The notes below the pieces were generated by a model that saw only the letters and a list, made by a program, of their open reading frames with translations, was not told where the DNA came from and did not search any database. The position numbers and the translations under genes are program-made. From Lachnospiraceae bacterium (lineage in GTDB: Bacteria; Bacillota; Clostridia; Lachnospirales; Lachnospiraceae), in NCBI GenBank assembly GCA_017431345.1, contig JAFRLH010000062.1, positions 1-55,367 on the forward strand: a stretch of 55,367 nt of DNA, written 5' to 3'. Every line of letters begins with the position of its first letter. The first letter of the stretch is position 1. Shown here in pieces: positions 24,971 through 32,685 of the stretch.

Positions 24971-25573
24971 TTACTGGTCGGGCTGCTGGCCGTCATGCGC
25001 TTTCCACGCACATTCCGTGATCTTCATATCCGTAAATACTGCTCTGAAACTCGATTCCTCGGGACTGCAGGCATAGATGCCGAACCGGATCTTCCCGGCG
25101 CCCTCCCACATGTGGCAGACCCGCATCTGCGTAAAATTCTCCCCATCCTGCGAACACTCAATGCAGTAATCATCTTCCCGTCTGCTGAACCGGTACCACA
25201 TGATCTTTACGTCAGACGGGATCGCAGTCGTTGCCCAGTCCGAATAACCGTGATTCGTGACAACAGAACCGAGATGCTGGAACTGTTCATTCTCGTATTC
25301 GACCGAGCCTTTCAGCCAGTTTTCCGAATCAAGATACATTACGATGCCGCACTGGTCGAAACGATGGCCGCTTTCGGTAAAATCGGTCTTCACGATAAAA
25401 GAAAAGAATTTCTCTTCCGTCTCCATCTGGAGCACCGGCGCATTATCATTGCGGAAATGATAATACGTCCTCTGCCAGAGATCGGTATGCGGCATGGTCA
25501 CGATCTCGATCCGGTCCTGCTGAACACAATACTGATCAGGTTCTCTTATCCATTGCAGTTTTTTAGTATCCAT
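24971..25573 (-). CDS. DUF1349 family protein (concanavalin-like fold)
   Basis: This is a 200-residue cytosolic protein without a signal peptide. The DQCGIVMYLDSENWLKGSVE segment, the Trp-rich strands and the final FGIYACSPEESSFRAVFTD strand match DUF1349 (YkrA-like beta-sandwich proteins). Related folds bind or act on carbohydrates; the function is unknown. The ATG at 25573 follows GAGGATGA. It lies 51 bases after the ferredoxin/F420-dehydrogenase-like gene on the same strand. Confidence 0.8.
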   Translation of the reverse strand: MDTKKLQWIREPDQYCVQQDRIEIVTMPHTDLWQRTYYHFRNDNAPVLQMETEEKFFSFIVKTDFTESGHRFDQCGIVMYLDSENWLKGSVEYENEQFQHLGSVVTNHGYSDWATTAIPSDVKIMWYRFSRREDDYCIECSQDGENFTQMRVCHMWEGAGKIRFGIYACSPEESSFRAVFTDMKITECAWKAHDGQQPDQ

Positions 25574-25624
25574 CACTCATCCTCTCCATCGATCAGGAAC
25601 CGGGAACCCCTGTGCTCCCCGCTC

Positions 25625-26719
25625 TCAATGGTCTCCAAATTCCCTTGCCGCCTCCGCAAAGCCGTACTTCCTGTATACATTCCAGAACTGCGCTCTGTCT
25701 GCAGGTTCCTCCGCCGGCGCGGACAGTTTTTTCTGCTGGGACAACGCTTCCTGCGGATCTCTCTGTTCAAACAACAGATTCCTGCTGCGCTTCAGAAGCG
25801 CCTCCCCGGCCTGCGTATTGACCAGGATCAGGGAAACGCCGCGCCGGTCACACCATTCCTCACTGAATTTTTCAATCCCCCAATAGTCGGCGATGGTAAG
25901 ATCAGCGGTCCTGTGCCTGTCGGTATACGGACAGGAATAACAGCTGGGACGCAGCAGATACCGTTTCCTGAAGAACATTTCAAAAAACCTGGTATCTTCC
26001 AGCCGCTCTTCTTTTCCCGCCACTTTATAGTAGACCTGGTACTGGCCGCGGAACCAGCCTTTTTCTTTCGACCGGAAGGAAGCAAAGACCAACGGCGATC
26101 CCTGTTCCTCCTCCAGTGTCTTTTTATAATCCGTCCAGCTGCGCGGGCTGGGCGCACCGAAGCAGACAAGATCCACAAGAATAAGATTCTCCGGCCTGCC
26201 GAAGACAGAACGGACCGCTGCGGTCTGACAGGGCGTTCCGGTAAACATGACCAGCCGCCCGCTGTCCAGATCCGCTTTGATCTTTTCGTAGATATCCTTC
26301 TCAAGCCTGCTCTGGACATACTTTGAAAAACGCATTGCATCTCTGCCGGCGGCGGTTTCCGTACGCGCATGGCACACGTCCAGATGGTCATCGAAAACAA
26401 CGCCGTAGACCGTGCCGTTTTCCGCCAGTACAGCATCGGATAAACCGGTAAAAGCTCCTCCGGAGGTCGACCGGAAGAGAACATCGCCGTCGGTATGTTT
26501 TGCAGCATAAAAAGAAGGTGCTGTTCTCTCTTTCAGGTCTTCCGCATGTGCTGCCGGACAGATATCCCTGCATGCTCCGCAGTCTGTGCATTGTTCTTCT
26601 GCAATCACAGGGATGGCAAAACCTTCGTCGTCTGCCGACATTGTGACCGCGCCGTGCGGACAGATAAAACTGCAGGCGCCGCAGCCGCTGCAGTTACCGT
26701 GTTCCATAATGCTCTTCAT
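25625..26719 (-). CDS. 2x[4Fe-4S] ferredoxin / coenzyme F420 hydrogenase beta-like protein
   Basis: An N-terminal two-cluster ferredoxin (CSGCGACSFICP and CTDCGACRDICP, about residues 9-57) is fused to an FrhB-type F420 hydrogenase/dehydrogenase beta domain. Its motifs include STSGGAF, FTGTPCQTAAVR and a cysteine set in CYSCPYTDRHRTADLTIAD. In Clostridia such proteins often stand with polysaccharide biosynthesis genes; the redox partner is probably not F420 itself. AAGGG lies 6 bases before the ATG at 26719, so I prefer it to the ATG one codon upstream and to the distal ATG at 26749. Confidence 0.85.
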   Translation of the reverse strand: MKSIMEHGNCSGCGACSFICPHGAVTMSADDEGFAIPVIAEEQCTDCGACRDICPAAHAEDLKERTAPSFYAAKHTDGDVLFRSTSGGAFTGLSDAVLAENGTVYGVVFDDHLDVCHARTETAAGRDAMRFSKYVQSRLEKDIYEKIKADLDSGRLVMFTGTPCQTAAVRSVFGRPENLILVDLVCFGAPSPRSWTDYKKTLEEEQGSPLVFASFRSKEKGWFRGQYQVYYKVAGKEERLEDTRFFEMFFRKRYLLRPSCYSCPYTDRHRTADLTIADYWGIEKFSEEWCDRRGVSLILVNTQAGEALLKRSRNLLFEQRDPQEALSQQKKLSAPAEEPADRAQFWNVYRKYGFAEAAREFGDH

Positions 26720-26763
26720 CATAATCCCTTCCGTTTTTCTCTCTGCCATCCCCTGCCTGCAGA

Positions 26764-26797
26764 TAAAACCAGCTGCCGGGAGGATCTCCCGGCAGCT
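26764..26797 (-). terminator. terminator after glgA
   Basis: AGCTGCCGGGA (26771-26781) pairs with 26787-26797, an 11-bp stem with a 5-base loop. On the minus strand GGTTTTATC follows. The hairpin lies 16 bases past the glgA stop. Confidence 0.75.
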
Positions 26798-26812
26798 TCC
26801 GGAAACCGGTAC

Positions 26813-28831
26813 TTACGGTTTCAGCTGAAGATAAAGATTCCTGTACTCCCATGCGGATTTTCTCCAGGAAACGTCTTTCTCCATATCCCTCACGATGATC
26901 TCGTCCCATCTGTCCCGCGCAGTAAAGTAGACGGTCTTTGCGCGGTTGACGGCATCCAGAAGCAATCCGGCTTCATAACGGTCAAATGTAAAGCCGTTCC
27001 CATCATCCGTAAACGCATTGTAAGGCTGCACGGTATCCTTCAGGCCGCCGGTCTCCCGGACGATCGGGACTGTACCATAGCGCATGGCGATCAGCTGCGT
27101 CAGTCCGCAGGGCTCGAACAGGCTGGGTACCAGCAATGCATCTGCGCCGGCGTAAATCTGATGCGCAAGAGATTCGTCGTACGCAATGTATGCGCACACT
27201 GTTCCTCTGTTCACACCCTCGTAATAGCGGAAGGAATCCTCATACTGACGGTCTCCAGTCCCGAGGATCACGATCTGTGTATTTCCGTCGATCATGGCGG
27301 GCATGACAGCGTTCACAAGATCCAGCCCCTTCTGATCCGTCAGGCGGGAGATCAGGCCGATCACCATCTTGCCTTCATCCTGTACCAGGCCGAGGCGCTC
27401 CTGCAGTGCAAGCTTGTTGGCGCGCTTCTTCTGCAGCACATCCTTTTCATCATAGTTTTCCGTCAGCAGTTTATCTGTCCGGCTGTTCCAGATCCCGGTA
27501 TCGATGCCGTTGACGATCCCGCGGAGTTTGCCGGCGTGGAAACGAAGATGGGCGTCCAGGCCTTCTCCGTAGAAAGGAGTCTGGATCTCTCCGGCATATG
27601 TCCCGCTGACTGTCGTGATGATGTTGGCGTATGCCAGACCGCCCTTGAACATGTTCGCATCTTCATAATTCTGCTTCAGCAGCGTGTGATCAAATACGTA
27701 TCCGGGTAGTCCTGACCAATACTGTATGGTCGGAATATTATAGATGCCCTGGAAACGAAGATTATGGATCGTGATGATGGAGGCTGCGCGGCCCACAGGC
27801 GAATCAGCAAAAAGCGTCCGCAGATATACCGGGACCAGTCCGGCCTGCCAGTCGTGGCAGTGAATGATGTCCGGAATCCAGTTCAGATAATTGAGCGCTG
27901 CCAGCGCCGCTTTTCCAAAGAAGCAGTATTTCGGGATATCCTTCACCAGATCGGTATACGGATTGCCCCAGTTGAAGAATTCATCATTGTCAATGAAATC
28001 ATAGACAACGCCGTCCATCTCCATTTCCATGATGCCGACGTAAAATGCTCTCCCGTCAGCGCACAGATTCATAGAGAAAGCACCCCGATACTCCATCTTC
28101 TCTTTGTATTTATCCGGAATGCATTTGTATTTCGGCAGAATTACTTTTACATCACAGTTCAGTTTCGTCAGCTCGCGGGGAAGCGCATACATTACATCAC
28201 CCAGACCGCCGGTCTTGACGAACGGATAGCATTCCGATCCGATAAAGGCGATACTCCTGCGGGGTTCGGGAAGCGGCTCGATGACAGGGGCCGGTTCTTC
28301 CGCTTCTTCAGGCTGCTCTGCGACCGGCGCCTCGGCTGTCTCCTCAGCCGGCTTTTCGACCGGTGCTTCCGCCACTTCCGCTGTCTCCACGGCTGCTTCT
28401 TCGACAGCTTCTTTGACCGGTTCTTCAACAATCTCCTCAGCAGCTATCCCGACCGGTGCTTCCACCGCTTTCTCAACAGTTTCCTTGACCGGCGCTTCCA
28501 CCGCTTTTTCAACGGTTTCCTTGACCGGCGCTTCCACCGCTTTCTCAACGGTTTCCTTGACCGGTGCTTTCACTGCTTTCTCAACGGTTTCCTTGACCGG
28601 TGCTTTCACTGCTTTCTCAACGGTTTTCTTAACCGGTGCTTTCACTGTTTTCTTAACGGTTTTCTTAACGGTTTCCTTAACCGGTTCCTCTATTGTCTTC
28701 CTGACAACTTCTTTTACCGGTTCCTCTGCTGCTTTTTCGATCACTTCCGGTTCTGCAGCAGACTGAATGGTCTTCTTTGCTTTTTCTGTGGTCTTACGCG
28801 TTTTCTTTGTTCCGTTCTTTTTTTCCGGCAT
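26813..28831 (-). CDS. glgA: glycogen synthase (GT5) with long repetitive N-terminal linker
   Basis: This enzyme transfers glucose from ADP-glucose to alpha-1,4-glucan. The catalytic part begins near residue 193, with the ADP-glucose motif VKTGGLGD at 205-212, the N-domain HCHDWQAGLVP segment and the C-domain SLFEPCGLTQ motif with the conserved Glu. Residues 1-190 are a Lys/Glu/Ala/Val/Pro linker; residues about 64-128 are a 12-residue repeat (APVKETVEKAVK type). The ATG at 28831 has a perfect AGGAGG with a 7-base spacer, so a stand-alone GlgA of 672 residues is expected. The same frame is open upstream through a GNAT domain. Confidence 0.9.
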   Translation of the reverse strand: MPEKKNGTKKTRKTTEKAKKTIQSAAEPEVIEKAAEEPVKEVVRKTIEEPVKETVKKTVKKTVKAPVKKTVEKAVKAPVKETVEKAVKAPVKETVEKAVEAPVKETVEKAVEAPVKETVEKAVEAPVGIAAEEIVEEPVKEAVEEAAVETAEVAEAPVEKPAEETAEAPVAEQPEEAEEPAPVIEPLPEPRRSIAFIGSECYPFVKTGGLGDVMYALPRELTKLNCDVKVILPKYKCIPDKYKEKMEYRGAFSMNLCADGRAFYVGIMEMEMDGVVYDFIDNDEFFNWGNPYTDLVKDIPKYCFFGKAALAALNYLNWIPDIIHCHDWQAGLVPVYLRTLFADSPVGRAASIITIHNLRFQGIYNIPTIQYWSGLPGYVFDHTLLKQNYEDANMFKGGLAYANIITTVSGTYAGEIQTPFYGEGLDAHLRFHAGKLRGIVNGIDTGIWNSRTDKLLTENYDEKDVLQKKRANKLALQERLGLVQDEGKMVIGLISRLTDQKGLDLVNAVMPAMIDGNTQIVILGTGDRQYEDSFRYYEGVNRGTVCAYIAYDESLAHQIYAGADALLVPSLFEPCGLTQLIAMRYGTVPIVRETGGLKDTVQPYNAFTDDGNGFTFDRYEAGLLLDAVNRAKTVYFTARDRWDEIIVRDMEKDVSWRKSAWEYRNLYLQLKP

Positions 28832-29434
28832 TAAAACACCTCCTGTATTTGAGAAGACAGCATCCGGTCCCGGAAGACGCGATTCTGTCTTCTTCCTTTT
28901 TTCTTCATTCCCGCAGCCGATCCATTTTTCCAGCAAAACAAGATTCACACCGGGTATTCCGTTAAATACCGTCGGCACAATATCCGTTTCCGTGTACCCC
29001 AGCTTCCGATACATTTCTCTTGCAGTGCTGTTTATGGCATTCGTATCGATCCGTAATTCCGGACATTGATGCGCTGCTGCATACTCTTCGTAAAACTTTA
29101 CAAACGCTCTTCCCAGTCCCCGTTTTCCGGCCTGCGGCGAGATCACAAGCGTATGCAGAACGCACACCTGCTCATCCTCTGCAGGATGCATCCATGGCGC
29201 TCCGTAATACACATCCACCTGAATCTGATTGATGATCGCTGCACCGGCGATGATCCCTTCCGTTTCAAGGACAAAGAGATCGCCTCTTTGCAGCGCGTCT
29301 TCCGCCGTTTTCCGCACCGGGTAGATCCCACGGATCCATCCGACTGACATTTGTCCGTTTTCTTCAGCCTGATGGATCTCATCGTAGATCTTTACGACAG
29401 CATCCAGATCAGATCTCGTCGCTTTTCGAATCAT
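26813..29434 (-). CDS. GNAT acetyltransferase domain in frame with glgA (possible fusion)
   Basis: An ATG at 29434, preceded by AGGAG and a 7-base spacer, opens a complete GNAT domain (residues about 1-172; acetyl-CoA motif ISPQAGKRGLGRAFVKF at 99-115; NSTAREMYRKLGY at 135-147). Instead of stopping, the frame runs through 30 unstructured residues straight into the glgA ATG (residue 202). Read-through would give an 873-residue GNAT-GlgA protein, while initiation at the internal site gives GlgA alone. Either this is a real two-start arrangement or a lost stop or sequence error ended a former separate gene. No stop occurs in frame between 29434 and 26815. Confidence 0.65.
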   Translation of the reverse strand: MIRKATRSDLDAVVKIYDEIHQAEENGQMSVGWIRGIYPVRKTAEDALQRGDLFVLETEGIIAGAAIINQIQVDVYYGAPWMHPAEDEQVCVLHTLVISPQAGKRGLGRAFVKFYEEYAAAHQCPELRIDTNAINSTAREMYRKLGYTETDIVPTVFNGIPGVNLVLLEKWIGCGNEEKRKKTESRLPGPDAVFSNTGGVLMPEKKNGTKKTRKTTEKAKKTIQSAAEPEVIEKAAEEPVKEVVRKTIEEPVKETVKKTVKKTVKAPVKKTVEKAVKAPVKETVEKAVKAPVKETVEKAVEAPVKETVEKAVEAPVKETVEKAVEAPVGIAAEEIVEEPVKEAVEEAAVETAEVAEAPVEKPAEETAEAPVAEQPEEAEEPAPVIEPLPEPRRSIAFIGSECYPFVKTGGLGDVMYALPRELTKLNCDVKVILPKYKCIPDKYKEKMEYRGAFSMNLCADGRAFYVGIMEMEMDGVVYDFIDNDEFFNWGNPYTDLVKDIPKYCFFGKAALAALNYLNWIPDIIHCHDWQAGLVPVYLRTLFADSPVGRAASIITIHNLRFQGIYNIPTIQYWSGLPGYVFDHTLLKQNYEDANMFKGGLAYANIITTVSGTYAGEIQTPFYGEGLDAHLRFHAGKLRGIVNGIDTGIWNSRTDKLLTENYDEKDVLQKKRANKLALQERLGLVQDEGKMVIGLISRLTDQKGLDLVNAVMPAMIDGNTQIVILGTGDRQYEDSFRYYEGVNRGTVCAYIAYDESLAHQIYAGADALLVPSLFEPCGLTQLIAMRYGTVPIVRETGGLKDTVQPYNAFTDDGNGFTFDRYEAGLLLDAVNRAKTVYFTARDRWDEIIVRDMEKDVSWRKSAWEYRNLYLQLKP
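28451..28642 (-). repeat. 36-bp coding tandem repeat in the GlgA linker
   Basis: Five to six units of 36 bases encode 12-residue repeats of the form TVEKAVKAPVKE or TVEKAVEAPVKE. Copies are nearly identical at the DNA level, which suggests recent expansion. Looser VKE/PVK repeats continue on both sides. Confidence 0.85.
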
Positions 29435-29522
29435 CGTCCGTCTCCTGCGGGAGTATAACAACCGTTGCTGCAAGACTATAATATCACAAGAACCTTACAA
29501 ACACCAAATAAATATTCCAGCA

Positions 29523-29547
29523 CAAAAACAGACCCGGCAGAACCGGG
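29523..29547 (-). terminator. terminator of the glycosyltransferase gene
   Basis: On the minus strand CCCGG (29547-29543) and CCGGG (29537-29533) form a short GC stem followed by TCTGTTTTTGTG. It lies 35 bases past the stop of the family 2 glycosyltransferase. Confidence 0.65.
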
Positions 29548-29581
29548 CCTGATCAGTCAGACGAATGCATACATCATCGTT

Positions 29582-30607
29582 TCAACCGTGCGTATAACAT
29601 AAATACGGAAGTTCCGGCAGCTGTACGGCGCTCTCCGGCAGTTTTCCGTCATACCAGTCCATCGCCTGCTGTAAAGGAACACTGTAATGCGAACGATACG
29701 CCCGCGCTTTGTCCATATAAGCGTCGATCACCGGCCGGCATTCCCTGCGTGTATCCGGGTCTGCCTGATAATAAAAGAGCATTGTGTAAAAGATCATCCG
29801 CTCGCTGTGACGGATAAACAGGAATCGATCCGATGCAGAATCTGTCTGTTCGCAGGCATTCATGATCTTCAGGTATGCATGCCGGTATCCCTGCACAGAA
29901 TCCAGCAGCCTTTTTGTATACATAATCGAACCGCTGCGAAGACGCCGCTCCAGCAGAACATCGCCGATCTGTTCGACTCTCTCCGCATACAGATACGTAA
30001 AGAATCCGAAATCCTCATCCTCATGGATCAGCCCTTCCGGGTACCGGATCCCGCAGCGTGTCAGGTACTCCCTGCGGTAAAGCCGTGTCCACACAGGCGC
30101 AGGATATTCCTCACGCAGTTCTTTATACAGCTGCAGAAGGCTCTCCCGTCCGGTCACGACATCCTGCTTTGCCGCACGGATAAACTCATCTCTGTGCGCT
30201 GCAACGTCTTTCTGCAGAGCCGGATCATCCGAAAAAACCTCTGCACAAAAGAGAACAAGATCCAGGCTGCGGGATTCAGCCTCTCTGTACAGCGTCTCCA
30301 GCGCATGTCTGACGAGCCGGTCGTCACTGTCCAGGAAATGAACATACTTCCCGCCGGCTATATCGAAGCCGGCATTTCTCGCAGCGGCCGGGCCCTGGTT
30401 CTTCTGATGAAGGACCCTTACCTTATCCGGATATTTTCTCCGGTATTCTTCCGCAATTTCTCCGGATCCGTCGGACGAACCGTCATCCACCAGGATCAGT
30501 TCCAGACTGCCGAGCGTCTGTCCGAGCACCGACTCCACACTGTCCGCAAGATAGTCTGCTGAATTATAAAACGGAATGATCACACTGACGTCAGGATTTA
30601 TCTGCAT
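29582..30607 (-). CDS. family 2 glycosyltransferase
   Basis: This is an inverting GT-A glycosyltransferase of 341 residues. VSVIIPFYNSADYL at residues 9-22 starts the nucleotide-sugar fold. The VDDGSSDGS motif follows near 40-48, and HFLDSDD near 92-98 supplies the metal-binding Asp. The C-terminal part has no membrane helix. It likely adds a sugar to a wall or exopolysaccharide. No other polysaccharide synthesis genes flank it except the F420-like protein 3 kb away, so the pathway is open. Confidence 0.88.
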   Translation of the reverse strand: MQINPDVSVIIPFYNSADYLADSVESVLGQTLGSLELILVDDGSSDGSGEIAEEYRRKYPDKVRVLHQKNQGPAAARNAGFDIAGGKYVHFLDSDDRLVRHALETLYREAESRSLDLVLFCAEVFSDDPALQKDVAAHRDEFIRAAKQDVVTGRESLLQLYKELREEYPAPVWTRLYRREYLTRCGIRYPEGLIHEDEDFGFFTYLYAERVEQIGDVLLERRLRSGSIMYTKRLLDSVQGYRHAYLKIMNACEQTDSASDRFLFIRHSERMIFYTMLFYYQADPDTRRECRPVIDAYMDKARAYRSHYSVPLQQAMDWYDGKLPESAVQLPELPYLCYTHG

Positions 30608-30686
30608 ATTTCCAACCCCTTATTGCTCTGAACGGATTCCGTATTTACTGCCCGGTTCCGTTCGGTCTCTTTTTACTATCATACCA

Positions 30687-30720
30687 CAAAAAACCACGCA
30701 GGGCACTGAAGCCCGCGTGG
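30687..30720 (-). terminator. terminator of the DUF3798 gene
   Basis: CCACGC (30694-30699) with GGGC (30701-30704) pairs with GCCC and GCGTGG (30711-30720), with one bulged A. On the minus strand TTTTTT follows at 30693-30688. It lies 57 bases past the DUF3798 stop. A TGG-TATGAT extended -10 box just beyond could start the glycosyltransferase transcript. Confidence 0.8.
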
Positions 30721-30776
30721 TTATTTGCTTTTTGGAAATATTCTTCCCGATTATTATGATCTGATTTGTTTCCGGA

Positions 30777-32420
30777 TCATCTTGCTCTCGTCGGTTCCCC
30801 GAAATTCAGGAAATCTTCCAGATAGAGCAGATAGTTCGAATATGTTTTTCCGCTTTCCTTATAAACCGACAGGGTTATATCGGAACCGCAATAGTCCGAG
30901 ATCAGGGCTTTGAATTTAGAAGAATTGCACTTGGTGACATCTCCGTTCATCCAGAGGAAGGCATATTCAGTCGCTGCAACCGTATTGGTAATGTTCACAG
31001 GTACTTTCCAGGTCGAAAAATGTCCGTCAAGGCCATCGTTATGAAGCTTCTTCGTGATGGCATTGATGGTCGGCTCCAGTCCTTTTACCGGATCTTCAGG
31101 CATTTTAATACCCAGCGCATCAGGGAAGCCGTGGTACGGGCTCGGGCAGCAGGGAAGCGCATAGTAGGCCTTACAGTCATGAACAGCCTTGATCAGCGGA
31201 GGCTGCAGCGCGCAGTTAGTGGTAAAGAAGCAGGTGTCCTTTCCATACTGCTTGACTTTCTTCGGAACATCCTCGCGGATGAACTCCACCGCGGCATCGA
31301 TTCCTTCTTTTTCGACCGGATCCACCGCATTCGCGGAAACGAATTTAATACCGTACTCCTTACACTTGGCTTCGATCTTGTCGCGGCATCCTGCAAGAGG
31401 CGCCTGCGCCATATGACGGGGGAAGCTGTAATGAACAACTGTCTTGCAGCCCATTCTGTAAGCCTGTTCAGCAATACGGGTGCCCTTGCCGATTTCATCG
31501 ATATTCAGGATGATGTCAGCCCGTTTGGATACATCGTCCGCATTTTCCTGCGGCGTGCAGTAAACGACCAGCAGATCATCTTTCTTCCTGGTTTTCAGGA
31601 CCTGATCGACGCCTTCGTTGCAGCCCGGTACAGCCTGGTTAATGATCAGCGCCTTGTAATCCGGGTCTTTTCCATACTTGCTTATAACGGATATGGTCTT
31701 CCCGATCTCCTCCATAAAATTGTCGGGCAGGGTGGCATGGGTGATCCTTGCGGAACCATATTTTTTCACCATCAGCTCCGCAGAGTAATATTCTTCTACC
31801 CCCTGCTCCTTCGTAACGGTAATGATCGCGATCTTGCCTTTTGTCGCGGCTGCAGCGGCATCCACCTGATCCTGCAGGCTGGCAGACTTTGCTTTTACAG
31901 TAACGGTACACTTGAACTTCTTTTTCAGATAAGTCGCCGTGATGACTGCCGTGCCGGCGCCTTTTGCCGCAACAACGCCTTTTTTGGATACAGTGGCTGC
32001 TTTTGTATTATTGGATTTCCATTTTACTTTTCCGGAGGCGCCCTTAAGCTTCAGGGTGACCGTACCACCGACATTCAGCGATTCCTTTTTACTGCTGATA
32101 GACGGCGTCTCTACCGTTATTTTGCATTTGAGTGTCGCCTTGCCGGCTTTGGCGGTAATGGTGGCTTTTCCCTTTTTCAGGGCTGTCACCTTTCCTTTTT
32201 TCACTTTGGCGGTCTTTTTGCTGCTTGTGCTCCATTTGACCGCTTTTTTATAATTTTTCACTTTCAGTTTCAGGGTCTGGCCTTTAATAAGCACAGCCTT
32301 TGATTTCGAAAGCTTCGGTTTTGCGGCGGATACAGGGGTCGCGAAAGCAATGAACATTAACGATATTGCTGCCAATGAAAGCATTGCATGCATGACACCT
32401 TTGCGTAGGTACTGCTTCAT
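30777..32420 (-). CDS. secreted protein: two Big_2 Ig-like domains plus DUF3798
   Basis: This 547-residue exported protein has a signal peptide cut near VSAAKP. Two lysine-rich Big_2-type domains follow (about residues 34-180; the second ends AKGAGTAVITATYLKKKFKC). The DUF3798 domain begins at about residue 190, with KIAIITVTKEQGVEEYYSAE, HATLPDNFMEEIGKTIS, VHYSFPRHMAQAPLAG and CCPSPYHGFPDALGI. DUF3798 resembles a periplasmic-binding fold and is usually found as a lipoprotein beside uptake systems. Here there is no lipobox, so the Ig-like domains may hold it at the wall. The start follows AGGAGA. Confidence 0.85.
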   Translation of the reverse strand: MKQYLRKGVMHAMLSLAAISLMFIAFATPVSAAKPKLSKSKAVLIKGQTLKLKVKNYKKAVKWSTSSKKTAKVKKGKVTALKKGKATITAKAGKATLKCKITVETPSISSKKESLNVGGTVTLKLKGASGKVKWKSNNTKAATVSKKGVVAAKGAGTAVITATYLKKKFKCTVTVKAKSASLQDQVDAAAAATKGKIAIITVTKEQGVEEYYSAELMVKKYGSARITHATLPDNFMEEIGKTISVISKYGKDPDYKALIINQAVPGCNEGVDQVLKTRKKDDLLVVYCTPQENADDVSKRADIILNIDEIGKGTRIAEQAYRMGCKTVVHYSFPRHMAQAPLAGCRDKIEAKCKEYGIKFVSANAVDPVEKEGIDAAVEFIREDVPKKVKQYGKDTCFFTTNCALQPPLIKAVHDCKAYYALPCCPSPYHGFPDALGIKMPEDPVKGLEPTINAITKKLHNDGLDGHFSTWKVPVNITNTVAATEYAFLWMNGDVTKCNSSKFKALISDYCGSDITLSVYKESGKTYSNYLLYLEDFLNFGEPTRAR

Positions 32421-32503
32421 TGATCTCTCCTTTCCCGATCTGGTTCACCCTGCGGTAATCCCGAAATGAACAGGTTTTCTGATTTTGGATGGATTTTGGC
32501 ACC

Positions 32504-32517
32504 TGAAAACCGTGACA
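32504..32517 (+). promoter_or_regulatory. cre-like site (weak)
   Basis: TGAAAACCGTGACA fits the CcpA operator pattern TGWNANCGNTNWCA except at the central G. It lies 84 bases upstream of the DUF3798 start and upstream of the GRE1 promoter. Confidence 0.3.
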
Positions 32518-32582
32518 AACAGTGCTGCTTTTATAATACTGAATGGATTGTACTACGTCAAGCGACGATTCTGCCTTTCATT

Positions 32583-32603
32583 TTTATTAATTCGCTTAAC
32601 AAA
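32583..32603 (+). promoter_or_regulatory. candidate ROK operator upstream of GRE1
   Basis: TTTATTAA-TTCGC-TTAACAAA is a 21-bp imperfect palindrome (half-sites of 8 bases, spacer of 5). It matches the sites at 36737, 48203, 50638 and 52958. Here it sits just upstream of the presumed -35 box. Confidence 0.6.
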
Positions 32604-32637
32604 AACGGTTTCATTTCCTGCCCATTCCTGCTATAGT
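32600..32637 (+). promoter_or_regulatory. GRE1 promoter with overlapping cre-like site
   Basis: TATAGT at 32632-32637 is the likely -10 box, with TTTCAT at 32609-32614 as a poor -35 (17-base spacing). CAAAAACGGTTTCA (32600-32613) matches 12 of 14 positions of the CcpA cre pattern and covers the -35 region. That would put GRE1 under carbon catabolite repression. Confidence 0.5.
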
Positions 32638-32685
32638 ATGTATACCTCAGAAGTCTCATTACTATTCCGGAAAGGTGATCGTGTT

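Noticed and set aside
24878-26326. A 482-codon plus-strand frame starting at the ATC-hydrolase stop
   Set aside because: It runs through a strong terminator and lies opposite the DUF1349 and ferredoxin/F420-like genes.
28281-28766. A Ser/Thr/Ala repeat protein on the plus strand
   Set aside because: It is the reverse of the GlgA linker repeats and has no start signals.
31020-32303. A 427-codon plus-strand frame opposite the DUF3798 gene
   Set aside because: Antisense to a gene with signal peptide, Big_2 and DUF3798 motifs; the Phe-rich translation comes from lysine codons read backwards.
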